A stretch of DNA of 64,000 nt from Thalassolituus sp034111725 (GCF_034111725.1 NZ_JAWUWR010000051.1:1-64000); one strand, 5' to 3'. Numbered from the stretch's first letter, positions 1 to 8,390 are shown. Translations and numbers: made by a program. Notes: a model not told the origin generated them from the sequence alone.

Positions 1-1
1 G

Positions 2-394
2 ACCCTGTATCAAGATGTAATGCAGGATCTTGAACTCAAAGACTCAGTGGATATTTCTTTCCCTGATCTTATGAGCAGGTTTTGTTCAACAAAAGTTAAT
101 GGAAGGCAAAAGCTTCTTGAAAAGATTAGGAATCGTTTCGATTACTGTTTGAAATTTCATGAACTCTATCGAGGAGCAACTAGATTTCATAGAGAACTTG
201 CTCCATTTTGGATGATTCAAGACATAATAACAACCAATTGGGACGATTACTTTGAAAGGGAATGTGACGCTATTCCAATTGTGACTCCTGAAGATTTTGC
301 ATTTTATAAAATAAAACAGCGAAAAGTATTTAAGATTCACAAGCGCCGTGCTGATAAAAGTCGTCGCGCAGGGCTAGTTACAAACCCCATTTGA
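2..394 (+). pseudogene. SIR2-like protein fragment (5' end outside window, 3' end disrupted)
   Basis: The reading frame is open from the left edge, so its true start lies outside the window. It contains a stretch typical of SIR2-like NADase proteins of antiphage systems: a hydrophobic strand followed by TTNWDDYFE, then a segment ending in KVFKIH. In the family the histidine is normally followed by Gly-Ser (HGS), the catalytic-site region. Here the frame switches right after the histidine (about base 342) to a short basic tail that looks unrelated and stops at 394. The segment is clearly more AT-rich than the genes that follow, which suggests horizontal transfer. I infer a remnant of a defence-island gene cut by a deletion or insertion. 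No other defence gene follows inside the window. The SIR2 family call rests on motif recognition only. Confidence 0.6.
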
Positions 395-418
395 TGCTGT
401 TGAGTTAACTACGTGAGG

Positions 419-440
419 ACGGGTGCCGCAAGGCACCCGC
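419..440. repeat. GC-rich hairpin between SIR2 fragment and TetR gene
   Basis: GGGTGCC (421-427), loop GCAA, GGCACCC (432-438) form a perfect 7-bp stem just after the stop of the TetR gene (461, minus strand) and after the SIR2 fragment. There is no T-run on either side, so it is at best a weak terminator. It may instead be a remnant of the junction. Confidence 0.5.
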
Positions 441-460
441 TGATCGACAAGTGACTAAAC

Positions 461-1078
461 TTAAAGCTTACCGCTCATTAGCACCTGAATAAGACCCGGA
501 CGAGAAAGATCGGCATATAGCGCTGATAATTCTTCAGGCGTTTCTCTGAAGTCTTCGCGAATCCAACGCACGATCACCGAAAAAGACGCTCCCGCCAAGA
601 AATCCACGACATAATGAATCTTACTATCGCTGCTGATCTTTAATTTGTGAGCTTCAACAAAACGATCGATCACATGGCCAACATAGCGCTTAAACTCATT
701 CAGCAAAATCGCTTCGACATCCGGCGCTACCAATAAGCGAGCTAAATCTGCATGCTCCTGCCACTGGCGAAACATAATCGTCGCAATCTCAGGATCAACC
801 GTCGGCGAAGCCGTCAGAATTGGATCAATTTGCTCGGCAAATTGTAAAAACATTTGCTCAATGTAATAACGTAGTAAATCGTCTTTGGAGCGAAAATGTA
901 GGTAGAACGTGGGACGAGCAACACTTGAATGCTCACAAATATTGGCAACCGAAATTTTTGAATAAGGACGCTCTGCCATTAACTCCAGCAATGTATTGAT
1001 GAGCAGACGGCGCGATCGCTCTACCCGCTTATCAAGTTCTTTGTTCATTTCGCTTAAACGCTCCATGTGTATCGACAT
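461..1078 (-). CDS. TetR/AcrR family transcriptional regulator
   Basis: A 205-residue protein with an N-terminal TetR DNA-binding domain (about residues 15-62). The helix-turn-helix contains a serine-alanine-rich turn and the typical PTFYLHFRSKDDLL recognition-helix end. The C-terminal two thirds are helical and would bind an effector. Its length is normal for the family. It lies downstream of and on the same strand as two acyl-CoA dehydrogenase genes, so a lipid-related effector is possible but unproven. Its N-terminus does not look like PsrA. Start: the ATG at 1078 is the most upstream. Internal ATGs at codons 5 and 11 are possible, and no strong ribosome-binding site decides between them. 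Confidence 0.85.
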   Translation of the reverse strand: MSIHMERLSEMNKELDKRVERSRRLLINTLLELMAERPYSKISVANICEHSSVARPTFYLHFRSKDDLLRYYIEQMFLQFAEQIDPILTASPTVDPEIATIMFRQWQEHADLARLLVAPDVEAILLNEFKRYVGHVIDRFVEAHKLKISSDSKIHYVVDFLAGASFSVIVRWIREDFRETPEELSALYADLSRPGLIQVLMSGKL

Positions 1079-1176
1079 CAGCCATCATAGTGTTATGTAG
1101 TCGCAAGTTTACCTTATTAGGTGGCCGCTAAGAATGGTCAGCCGCTGCCAATCCTCAGATCAATTGCCCTAACAAG

Positions 1177-1206
1177 CAAAAAAACCGCCCGAAGGCGGCT
1201 TTTTCA
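1177..1206 (-). terminator. Rho-independent terminator of acyl-CoA dehydrogenase gene
   Basis: CCGCC (1185-1189), loop CGAA, GGCGG (1194-1198). On the minus strand the stem is followed by a run of T (complement of 1178-1184). It sits 16-45 bases after the stop at 1222. Confidence 0.85.
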
Positions 1207-1221
1207 TCATTGCTTCAGCGC

Positions 1222-3012
1222 TTACGCCGTTACAAATAAAGCTTCGTCTAATTCATACAGGCTTTCTGAACCACCTTTCACAACAGCACTTAAACCGATG
1301 TAACGAGGTAATACACGCTTGATATAGAAACGAGCAGTTGCCAACTTAGCTTTGTAGAAGTCTTCATTTGCTTTAGGCAAAGAGACAACAGCCATACGCG
1401 CCCACACAAAGGCGTATGCGGCATAACCAAACACGTGCAAGTATTCCAGAGAAGCTGCACCAATTTCGTTTGGATTGCCCTGAGCTTGATCGATAACCCA
1501 CTGAGTAAGATCTGCTAGGTTTTCCATAGCAGCCTTCAGAGGCTCAATAAACTCAGCAGCTGCAGCATTTTCAGCCTGACTAGCAATGAAGTCGTTAACA
1601 TCTTGCTCGAACAATTTGAAGAACGCACCGTTATTACCAACGATCTTACGTCCCATCAAATCTAATGCTTGAATACCGTTAGTGCCTTCATAAATCTGAG
1701 TAATACGGATATCACGTACATACTGCTCTTGACCCCATTCACGAATGAACCCGTGACCACCAAATACTTGCTGACCCGTGATCGCGACTTCCAAAGAAGT
1801 GTCGGTCAAAAATGCTTTAGCAATTGGCGTTAACAAAGCCAACATAGCATCAGCGTGTTTTTTCTCTTCTGCATTATCAGAGAATTTAGCACGATCTAAC
1901 CAACCGGCCACGTAGGTCGAAAATGCACGACCACCTTCGTTGAACGAACGCATGGTCATCAGCATACGACGCACATCTGGATGCACAATAATCGGATCTG
2001 CTACTTTATCCTTAGCAACAGCACCTGTTGGTGCGCGACTTTGAATACGATCTAACGCATATTCAACCGCATTCTGATATGACGCTTCTGCTGCACCAAC
2101 ACCTTGGATACCAACACCTAAACGTTCGTAGTTCATCATAGTGAACATGCATGCTAGACCTTGGTTTTCATCACCCACCAGCCAGCCTTTAGCGCCATCA
2201 AAGTTCATCACGCAAGTAGCAGAACCTTTGATACCCATCTTGTGTTCGATCGAACCACAAGACATAGCATTGCGCTCACCTAGAGAACCATCATTATTTA
2301 CCAAGAACTTAGGCACTAAGAACAATGAAATTCCTTTTGGACCAGCAGGCGCGTTTGGTAATTTAGCCAACACCAAGTGAATGATGTTCTCGGCCATATC
2401 ATGCTCACCCCAAGTGATAAAAATCTTGGTGCCTGACACTAAATACGAACCGTCAGCTGAAGGCTCAGCTTTGGTGCGAATAATCCCTAAATCTGTACCA
2501 GCATGAGGCTCGGTTAAATCCATTGCACCCGACCAAACGCCAGAGTACATATTCGGCAGATACTTTTCTTTAAGTTCTTGCGAACCATGAGCGTTCAACG
2601 ATAAGCAAGCGCCAGCGGTTAGCATCGGTGCTAAACCGAATGCCATGTTTGAGCCTTGAACCATCTCTTCAACTTGGCCAACTAAGGTTTTCGGCATGCC
2701 CATACCACCGAACTCTGGGTTACCACCCAAGCCGTTCAAGCCAGCATCTACGTAAGTTTGATAAGCATCCTTAAAACCAGGAGCGGCCGTTACAACGCCG
2801 TCTTTCCAAGTTGAGCCAACTTCATCACCTTCGCGATTAATCGGTGCCAGCACTTGGCTCGCGATCTTACCGCACTCACCCAGAATGGCGTCCGCGGTTT
2901 CCATATCAACCGCACCTTCCAATCCAGCTAAAGAAGCCCACAACTTATCTGCTTCAAATACTTCGTCTAGAACAAAGCGCATATCGCGCAATGGAGCCTT
3001 GTAATCTGCCAT
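1222..3012 (-). CDS. Acyl-CoA dehydrogenase, long FadE-like type with extra C-terminal domain
   Basis: This 596-residue flavoenzyme would catalyse the first, FAD-dependent step of fatty-acid beta-oxidation. Visible in order are the N-terminal MADYKAPLRDMRF signature of this subfamily, the helical N domain, the beta-barrel middle domain (LTEPHAGTDLG, then GTKIFIT), and the helical C domain carrying the catalytic-glutamate motif IYEGTNGIQALDL. A further C-terminal helical region accounts for the length beyond the usual 380 residues. The start at 3012 is preceded by CGAGG at proper spacing; a longer frame to 3042 lacks support. It is a clear paralogue of the next gene, 170 bp upstream, and has its own terminator. 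Chain-length preference cannot be read from the sequence. Confidence 0.93.
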   Translation of the reverse strand: MADYKAPLRDMRFVLDEVFEADKLWASLAGLEGAVDMETADAILGECGKIASQVLAPINREGDEVGSTWKDGVVTAAPGFKDAYQTYVDAGLNGLGGNPEFGGMGMPKTLVGQVEEMVQGSNMAFGLAPMLTAGACLSLNAHGSQELKEKYLPNMYSGVWSGAMDLTEPHAGTDLGIIRTKAEPSADGSYLVSGTKIFITWGEHDMAENIIHLVLAKLPNAPAGPKGISLFLVPKFLVNNDGSLGERNAMSCGSIEHKMGIKGSATCVMNFDGAKGWLVGDENQGLACMFTMMNYERLGVGIQGVGAAEASYQNAVEYALDRIQSRAPTGAVAKDKVADPIIVHPDVRRMLMTMRSFNEGGRAFSTYVAGWLDRAKFSDNAEEKKHADAMLALLTPIAKAFLTDTSLEVAITGQQVFGGHGFIREWGQEQYVRDIRITQIYEGTNGIQALDLMGRKIVGNNGAFFKLFEQDVNDFIASQAENAAAAEFIEPLKAAMENLADLTQWVIDQAQGNPNEIGAASLEYLHVFGYAAYAFVWARMAVVSLPKANEDFYKAKLATARFYIKRVLPRYIGLSAVVKGGSESLYELDEALFVTA

Positions 3013-3125
3013 GTTTAACCTCGTTTTGTCGTTAACGACCACCAGTCGCGAGTCAAGATGTCCAGCGAATAGCTCAAAAGGCCGCTATTTTAACCACTAT
3101 CCAGAGAATGGGTAGTAAAGAAAGT

Positions 3126-3165
3126 AAAAAACCGCGCCGGCATTATGGCCAAAGCGCGGTTTTCT
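3126..3165 (-). terminator. Terminator between the two acyl-CoA dehydrogenase genes
   Basis: Perfect 10-bp stem AAAACCGCGC (3128-3137) with its complement at 3154-3163, loop of 16 bases, T-rich on both sides. It lies 18-57 bases after the stop at 3183, so the two paralogues are probably separate transcripts. Confidence 0.85.
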
Positions 3166-3182
3166 TTATCAATAGATCAGAA

Positions 3183-4988
3183 TTAGAACGCGAAGTGTTC
3201 TTCAGCCAGATCCATAAGACTGTCAGCACCCGCTAGCATAGTCGCTGCGTGTGCTTTAGTACGTGGCAAAATACGCGCGAAGTAGAACTTAGCGGTTGTT
3301 AATTTAGCCTTGTAGTAGTCTTCTTCAGTGGTGCCGTTAGCCAATGCATCTTGTGCAACTTTAGCCATACGAGCCCATAGGTAACCCAATACGGCATAAC
3401 CAGAGTACATTAGGTAATCAACCGAAGCCGCACCCACTTCATCACGGTTCTTCATAGCGGTCATACCAATCTTCATGGTCAAATCGCCCCACTCTTTGTT
3501 CACTTCAGCCAATGGCTTAACAAGAGCAGCAAGTTCTTCGTTGCCTTCTTCAGCTTGGCAGAACTTGTGAACCATCTTAGTGAAGTTACGCAGTGAACCG
3601 CCTTGAGTCATCAGAACCTTACGGCCTAACAAGTCGAGTGCTTGAATACCGGTAGTACCTTCATAGATTGTAGAGATACGAGTATCACGAACAATCTGCT
3701 CCATACCCCACTCAGCGATAAAGCCATGGCCACCGAATACTTGCATACCCAAGTTAGCTGATTCCAAACCGCTTTCCGTTAGGAATGCTTTAGCAATTGG
3801 CGTTAAGAAGCCCAACAGTTCATCAGCTTCTTTACGTTGCTCTTCAGTTTCGCCTTTGTTAACGATATCGTTTTGCTGTGCTGCCAAGTACACAAGTGCA
3901 CGGCCACCTTCAGCGAAGGCTTTTTGGGTCAACAACATACGACGTACATCTGGGTGAACAATGATAGGATCAGCCGCTTTTTCAGGCGCCTTAGGACCCG
4001 TCAATGAACGCATAGCCAAACGGTCTTTTGCGTAAGCCAAAGCACCTTGGAAAGACGCTTCAGACGCAGTTGCACCTTGCAATGCAGTACCAATACGAGC
4101 GGTGTTCATAAAGGTGAACATACAGTTCAAACCTTTGTTTTCTGGTCCGATCAACCAGCCTTTAGCACCGTCGAAGTTCATAACGCAAGTAGCGTTACCG
4201 TGGATACCCATTTTGTGTTCGATAGAACCACAGATCAGCGTATTACGCTCACCTAGAGTACCGTCTTCATTTGGTAGGAACTTAGGTACGATGAATAGAG
4301 AAATACCTTTAGTACCTTCTGGTGCACCTGGAAGGCGAGCCAACACGATATGGACAATGTTGCCAGACATATCGTGTTCACCAGCAGAGATAAAGATCTT
4401 GCTACCAGTGATTGCGTAAGAACCGTCAGCATTTGCTTCGGCTTTAGTTTTCAGAATGCCTAGGTCAGAACCACAATGTGACTCAGTTAGACACATAGTA
4501 CCTGTCCACTCACCTGATACTAATTTAGTCAGGTAAGCTTCTTTTTGATCATGAGTACCGTGCAATGCAATGGTGTTCATTGCGCCGTGCGATAGACCTG
4601 GGTACATACCCCAAGACCAGTTAGCAGTACCAACCATCTCTGACATAACAGTGCCAAGAGATTCTGGTAGACCCTGACCGCCGTGCTCAACATCGTGAGC
4701 CAGTGAAGGCCAGCCGCCCTCAACAAACTTAGCGTACGCTTCTTTAAAGCCTGCCGGCGTCGTAACAGAACCATCGTCGTTACGAGTACAGCCTTCGATA
4801 TCACCAATGCGGTTCAGCGGAGCCAATTCTTGCTCACAGAACTTCGCGCCTTCAGTCAGAATCGCATCAACCATGTCTGGTGTTGCAACATCTGCAAAAG
4901 CAGGAATGCTGGCATAATGACCAGGCATATCCAATAGTTCGTCCATTACGAACTTAATTTCACGTAGAGGAGCTTTATAATCTGGCAT
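3183..4988 (-). CDS. Acyl-CoA dehydrogenase, long FadE-like type (second paralogue)
   Basis: A 601-residue paralogue of the neighbouring acyl-CoA dehydrogenase with the same architecture: N-terminal MPDYKAPLREIKF, middle domain with LTESHCGSDLG and GSKIFIS, catalytic IYEGTTGIQALDLLGRK in the C domain, and the extra C-terminal helical part. The predicted role is FAD-dependent oxidation of acyl-CoA in beta-oxidation, passing electrons to ETF. The start at 4988 has GAGGT at good spacing; the upstream extension to 5054 would run into the promoter and operator region. The gene is headed by a TTGACA promoter overlapped by an 18-bp PsrA-like operator, which suggests fatty-acid-inducible expression. 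Confidence 0.93.
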   Translation of the reverse strand: MPDYKAPLREIKFVMDELLDMPGHYASIPAFADVATPDMVDAILTEGAKFCEQELAPLNRIGDIEGCTRNDDGSVTTPAGFKEAYAKFVEGGWPSLAHDVEHGGQGLPESLGTVMSEMVGTANWSWGMYPGLSHGAMNTIALHGTHDQKEAYLTKLVSGEWTGTMCLTESHCGSDLGILKTKAEANADGSYAITGSKIFISAGEHDMSGNIVHIVLARLPGAPEGTKGISLFIVPKFLPNEDGTLGERNTLICGSIEHKMGIHGNATCVMNFDGAKGWLIGPENKGLNCMFTFMNTARIGTALQGATASEASFQGALAYAKDRLAMRSLTGPKAPEKAADPIIVHPDVRRMLLTQKAFAEGGRALVYLAAQQNDIVNKGETEEQRKEADELLGFLTPIAKAFLTESGLESANLGMQVFGGHGFIAEWGMEQIVRDTRISTIYEGTTGIQALDLLGRKVLMTQGGSLRNFTKMVHKFCQAEEGNEELAALVKPLAEVNKEWGDLTMKIGMTAMKNRDEVGAASVDYLMYSGYAVLGYLWARMAKVAQDALANGTTEEDYYKAKLTTAKFYFARILPRTKAHAATMLAGADSLMDLAEEHFAF

Positions 4989-5065
4989 TAGGGTGACCTC
5001 GTTGCCTGTAATGTTCTTGCAGCTAGGCTGCTGTTTAGGGTTTGGATCAGTCAAACTGATCTAGA

Positions 5066-5083
5066 TTCAAACAAGTGTTTGAA
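5066..5083 (-). promoter_or_regulatory. PsrA-like operator (fatty-acid regulator site)
   Basis: TTCAAACAAGTGTTTGAA has 8-bp perfect inverted arms with a 2-bp centre. It contains CAAAC-N4-GTTTG, matching the PsrA consensus (G/C)AAAC-N2-4-GTTT(G/C) known from pseudomonads. It overlaps the -10 edge and likely +1 of the promoter just upstream, the position expected for a repressor. The regulator gene is not identified in this window. Confidence 0.65.
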
Positions 5084-5111
5084 ACATACGTTCGCATTGA
5101 CCAATTGTCAA
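5083..5111 (-). promoter_or_regulatory. Sigma-70 promoter of second acyl-CoA dehydrogenase
   Basis: On the minus strand there is a perfect -35 TTGACA (5111-5106), a 17-bp spacer and -10 TATGTT (5088-5083). Transcription would start near 5076, inside the operator. The -35 also lies in a short inverted repeat TTGAC-N5-GTCAA (5097-5111). Confidence 0.65.
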
Positions 5112-5137
5112 GCCCACCTGCGACGGATCCGTGCCAT

Positions 5138-5162
5138 AAAAAAACCGACTGACGTCGGCTTC
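5138..5162 (-). terminator. Terminator of SprA-type metalloprotease gene
   Basis: CCGAC (5145-5149), loop TGAC, GTCGG (5154-5158), then a run of seven T on the minus strand (complement of 5138-5144). Confidence 0.85.
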
Positions 5163-5199
5163 TTAATCGTTTTGTTTCAGTATCACGATCTAAATTGGA

Positions 5200-6087
5200 T
5201 CAGGCTTCATCATCAAGTAGAGAACCCGCTTGCACAGCTGGGGGCTGAGTAATGCGCAGTAAAGTCTCGTTTATACGGCGTAATTTTACATTAAACTCAG
5301 CAAAGCGTTCGGCGGCACTAATGCGTTCCTGCTCGTCATCACCGCCACTCTCAGCTTCTTTTTGCGTTTTCTTCGCCGCTTTCAATTCTGCATCTAATGA
5401 GGTCTGCTGATCCGACTTTTTAGATTGTTCTAGATTAAGTAAATCTTGCTGCTGTTGGACTAACTCGCTACGAGCCTCCGCCATGCGCTGAGTCGCCATC
5501 GCTGCCACACGTCGATCTTGAGCCGATGGCTCAGCGGGCGCTAACGCTGCTCTGCGCACTTGTTGCATCTTAGCTAAGGTTGCTTCAGGGTTGCCGCTAA
5601 CTTGTGATACATCGATAGATACTTCACCGGCAACCGCATAGCGCGCACCGTCTGGTCCTTGTTCAAAAGTAAAGGAGGCGGCCCCTGCCAACTCACCACC
5701 AACACTCGCGTGGGCTTGTTCATGCGAACGCACCTCAAGATCTCGTTGGCGCAACTGATTCAGTTCGGCGAGTACAGCCTCCTCTAAGGATGTCTCAGAA
5801 TTTCTTTCGGAGCTTACTTCCGCTGCTACATCTTCGCTATCAACCGGTTTAGGTTTCGGTGAAAGCGAATAGGTATCAGATTCTTTGCGCTTACCAAATA
5901 CAAAAGCGCCTTCTTCCGACGAAGCGACAGAACCGATGGCAACGATATCTGGAGAATATAGGCTTTCATTGGTGGCAGGCTTACCCGTCAGCGAGGGACG
6001 AAGTGAAGGATCAATAGAATACGATACAGCGCCGACCAAGGAACCGGAAGGTGTTGACGAACCGGAAACACCGACTGAAATTTGCAT
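5200..6087 (-). CDS. Putative metalloprotease, SprA-related / CJM1_0395 family
   Basis: A 295-residue protein. The first 100 residues are low-complexity and Ser/Pro-rich. After this comes a conserved block with the zinc-protease-like motif HEQAH (H122, E123, H126) followed by a Gly-Ala-rich stretch and FEQGPDG.RYAVAGEV, characteristic of the SprA-related family. The C-terminal third is a charged Gln/Lys-rich helix (residues about 190-265), probably a coiled coil. There is no signal peptide. Proteolytic activity is inferred from the motif only, and the family has no settled function. It lies 23 bp downstream of a tiny gene resembling the end of flagellar rod/hook proteins, so the two probably form one transcript. 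A start at 6087 is assumed; the ribosome-binding site is weak. Confidence 0.75.
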   Translation of the reverse strand: MQISVGVSGSSTPSGSLVGAVSYSIDPSLRPSLTGKPATNESLYSPDIVAIGSVASSEEGAFVFGKRKESDTYSLSPKPKPVDSEDVAAEVSSERNSETSLEEAVLAELNQLRQRDLEVRSHEQAHASVGGELAGAASFTFEQGPDGARYAVAGEVSIDVSQVSGNPEATLAKMQQVRRAALAPAEPSAQDRRVAAMATQRMAEARSELVQQQQDLLNLEQSKKSDQQTSLDAELKAAKKTQKEAESGGDDEQERISAAERFAEFNVKLRRINETLLRITQPPAVQAGSLLDDEA

Positions 6088-6110
6088 GCTAAAATCTCAC
6101 GCTCGACCAG

Positions 6111-6362
6111 CTAGGCCAATGTGTCAATAAGTGTGCCCAACTGTTGATCTGACGCTTGCATTACTTTCGCATTGGCATCGACGGCTTGCTGACCTTGCTT
6201 CATGTCAGTCATGGCCGAGGCTAAATTGCCAGTTCCTTCAACAGGACGTTGGGTAGTTGCATCTGCAACCGTTTGCGCGGCACGTTGTACTTGGTCAGAA
6301 CCTTGGCTAACGCCATAAGATGCTGTTGTAAACGCAGAACCAGTAGTTGACCCGATATTCAT
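6111..6362 (-). CDS. Small protein resembling the C-terminal motif of flagellar rod/hook proteins
   Basis: An 83-residue protein. Residues about 45-83 (AMTDMKQGQQAVDANAKVM and onwards) follow the pattern of the C-terminal helix of FlgB/C/E/F/G proteins, where M...Q.A..ANAKV...D..L.TL is conserved. The N-terminal half is Ser/Thr/Gly-rich, and the canonical N-terminal rod helix is missing. Start: the ATG at 6362 has GAGG five bases upstream; a GTG two codons earlier is less likely. It is paired with the SprA-related gene. Function is unknown; the resemblance could reflect assembly onto a flagellar structure or simple helix convergence. Confidence 0.65.
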   Translation of the reverse strand: MNIGSTTGSAFTTASYGVSQGSDQVQRAAQTVADATTQRPVEGTGNLASAMTDMKQGQQAVDANAKVMQASDQQLGTLIDTLA

Positions 6363-6414
6363 ATGCACCTCGGGATGTTGATGTATCTGTATACAATTTA
6401 ACCAACATTGAATT

Positions 6415-6451
6415 TAAACGCTACCCAAAAGCCAAGGCTAGATAGCGTTTA
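6415..6451. repeat. Inverted repeat downstream of bioB
   Basis: TAAACGCTA (6415-6423) and TAGCGTTTA (6443-6451) form a perfect 9-bp stem with a 19-base loop in the gap between bioB and the small rod-like gene. There is no convincing T-run. It may be a weak terminator or an operator. Confidence 0.4.
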
Positions 6452-6466
6452 GACGCATTTGTCATA

Positions 6467-7531
6467 TTAGACAGCTGATGCGTTATAGAAAAGCTCTTTG
6501 TCCGCGCTTACGGCTGCCGGTTGAACCAAGATCTCTTCCAACTCTTGCGGGGCTTGAGTGACTTTATGGTCGGAGTTAATACCCAATTTACGGAACAAGG
6601 CTTGGTCTTTGTTTGCTGCTGGGTTTGGCGTAGTAAGTAGGCACTCACCATAAAAGATCGAATTGGCACCCGCAAAGAAACACATGGCCTGCATTTCTTC
6701 GCTCATTTCTTCACGCCCAGCACTCAAACGCACATGGGATTTAGGCATCATTATACGTGCAGCAGCGATCGTGCGAATGAAGTCGAGTGGATCTAAATCA
6801 CCTTCGTTTTCCAATGGCGTGCCAGCAACCTTAACCAATTGATTAATTGGTACTGAGTCCGGATGGGCCGGTAGATTCGCTAACTGCACCAGCAAACCAG
6901 CGCGATCTCGGTGAGTCTCTCCCATACCCAAGATGCCACCAGAACACACCTTCATTCCGGCATTGCGGACGTTAGCTAAAGTATTCAAGCGATCAGAATA
7001 AGTCCGCGTGGTAATAATTTCGCCGTAATACTCAGGCGAGGTATCAAGGTTATGATTGTAATAATCCAACCCTGCTTCAGCCAACGCGTCGGCTTTTTGA
7101 TTGTCCAACATACCGAGCGTCATACAGGTTTCTAAGCCAAGCTCTTTGACGCCCTTCACCATTGCGATCACATAGGGCATGTCTTTCTCGCGTGGCGAAC
7201 GCCAAGCCGCACCCATACAAAAACGATCAGAGCCTGCAGCCTTAGCCGCTTTTGCTTTTTCAATAACCGCTTCGACCTCCATCAGCTTTTCTTTCTCAAG
7301 CTTGGTATCGTAGCGCGCGCTCTGCGGGCAATAAGCACAATCTTCTGGGCAAGCACCGGTTTTAATCGACAACAAGGTGCTTACTTGAACGGCATTGGGA
7401 TCAAAGTATTGGCGATGAGTCGTCTGGGCACGGAACAGCAGATCATTAAAAGGAAGCATTAGCAGTTGTTCAACTTCTGCCACCGTCCAGTCATGACGGA
7501 TATCGTGGGTATTCTCAGCTGCATGCGCCAT
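6467..7531 (-). CDS. bioB: Biotin synthase
   Basis: A radical-SAM enzyme that inserts sulfur into dethiobiotin in the last step of biotin synthesis. The 354-residue protein shows the 4Fe-4S radical-SAM motif CPEDCAYC (C61, C65, C68), the family block YYNHNLDTSPE, and C-terminal residues around SAGREEM. The start at 7531 (MAHAAENTHD) has an AAGAGGT ribosome-binding site; an upstream extension to 7570 is not supported. The gene is divergent from comF with only about 40 bp between starts. The other bio genes are not next to it in this window, unlike the common bioBFHCD operon. I see no clear BirA operator in the short gap. Confidence 0.97.
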   Translation of the reverse strand: MAHAAENTHDIRHDWTVAEVEQLLMLPFNDLLFRAQTTHRQYFDPNAVQVSTLLSIKTGACPEDCAYCPQSARYDTKLEKEKLMEVEAVIEKAKAAKAAGSDRFCMGAAWRSPREKDMPYVIAMVKGVKELGLETCMTLGMLDNQKADALAEAGLDYYNHNLDTSPEYYGEIITTRTYSDRLNTLANVRNAGMKVCSGGILGMGETHRDRAGLLVQLANLPAHPDSVPINQLVKVAGTPLENEGDLDPLDFIRTIAAARIMMPKSHVRLSAGREEMSEEMQAMCFFAGANSIFYGECLLTTPNPAANKDQALFRKLGINSDHKVTQAPQELEEILVQPAAVSADKELFYNASAV

Positions 7532-7572
7532 GGTGTAACCTCTTAAAACTAAATGCTGTATCACTACCACGG

Positions 7573-8319
7573 ATGATAAAGATACTCATGAATTGGTCAA
7601 CTAGATCAAGATTTATCGCTAACAACTGGTTGTTTTTTAATCAAGCATTAAAGCAGACTAGCGTCTGCCTCTACTGCTTAGCGTCTGCACCAGAAGAAGG
7701 AATCATCTGCAACGAATGCCGCGACGCCCTGCCCAAACAAGGATTGTGTTGCGCGCAATGTAGTGAACCAACAACCCAGCCCGGACGTTGCGGCAAGTGC
7801 CAACAGCACCCACCGACTTATCACTACAGCCACTGTAATTTTCATTACCAAGCACCACTCAGCGACTGGATTCGAAACTGCAAAGACAAACATAATGGCT
7901 TTTGGCTCAAATATTTCATTCGCTGGATGATAGACAATCCGCCCAATAGTCTCGATAGCATTGATGCCCTAGTATACATACCCAGTGACCGCTGGCGCTT
8001 AGCCCGGCGCGGCTTCAATGTTAGTGAATTAATCGCGCGTAAACTTAGCCGCGAGTTTGATATCCCCATTATTGAAGGATGTCTGCAAAAAAAATACGGG
8101 AAAGATCAGCGTGGATTGAGCGCGCAGCAGCGACGAACTCAACTTAAATCCCGATTATTAGCGGGGAGCAAAAATCTAACTAACAAACACGTCGTAATTA
8201 TCGACGACGTGATGACCACTGGCGCAACAGCGGATCTCGCCGCGACTCACCTGCTCCATCAAGGTGCCCGACTAGTGGGAATTTGGTGCTTGGCAAGAAC
8301 ATTACCAAACAACAAATAA
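7573..8319 (+). CDS. comF: ComF family phosphoribosyltransferase-like protein
   Basis: A 248-residue ComF homologue. The N-terminal region has paired cysteines (C32/C35, C46/C49, C60/C63, C74/C77 pattern) forming a zinc-ribbon-like domain. The C-terminal type I phosphoribosyltransferase fold carries the PRPP loop VVIIDDVMTTGATA (about residues 208-221) and the family motif RRGFN. ComF is linked to DNA uptake and competence, where it works with PriA-type helicase functions; the exact reaction is not established. The neighbour bioB on the other strand is a common arrangement in Pseudomonas-like genomes. The start may be 7573 or the ATG five codons later. Confidence 0.9.
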   Translation: MIKILMNWSTRSRFIANNWLFFNQALKQTSVCLYCLASAPEEGIICNECRDALPKQGLCCAQCSEPTTQPGRCGKCQQHPPTYHYSHCNFHYQAPLSDWIRNCKDKHNGFWLKYFIRWMIDNPPNSLDSIDALVYIPSDRWRLARRGFNVSELIARKLSREFDIPIIEGCLQKKYGKDQRGLSAQQRRTQLKSRLLAGSKNLTNKHVVIIDDVMTTGATADLAATHLLHQGARLVGIWCLARTLPNNK

Positions 8320-8390
8320 TGTCGGCTAACAGCGCTGTCTGCTTGAGCATAGAACAGGCATAATGGCGCTCTTTTAATAGAGGTAACATT

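Noticed and set aside
461..1078. TetR gene as PsrA itself
   Set aside because: The N-terminal helix-turn-helix sequence differs from the PsrA pattern I know, and the gene is downstream, not divergent. Link to the operator at 5066 is left open.
7531..7573. BirA operator in the bioB-comF gap
   Set aside because: No TTGTAAACC-N14-16-GGTTTACAA arrangement; only a GGTTACACC stretch that is the bioB ribosome-binding region.
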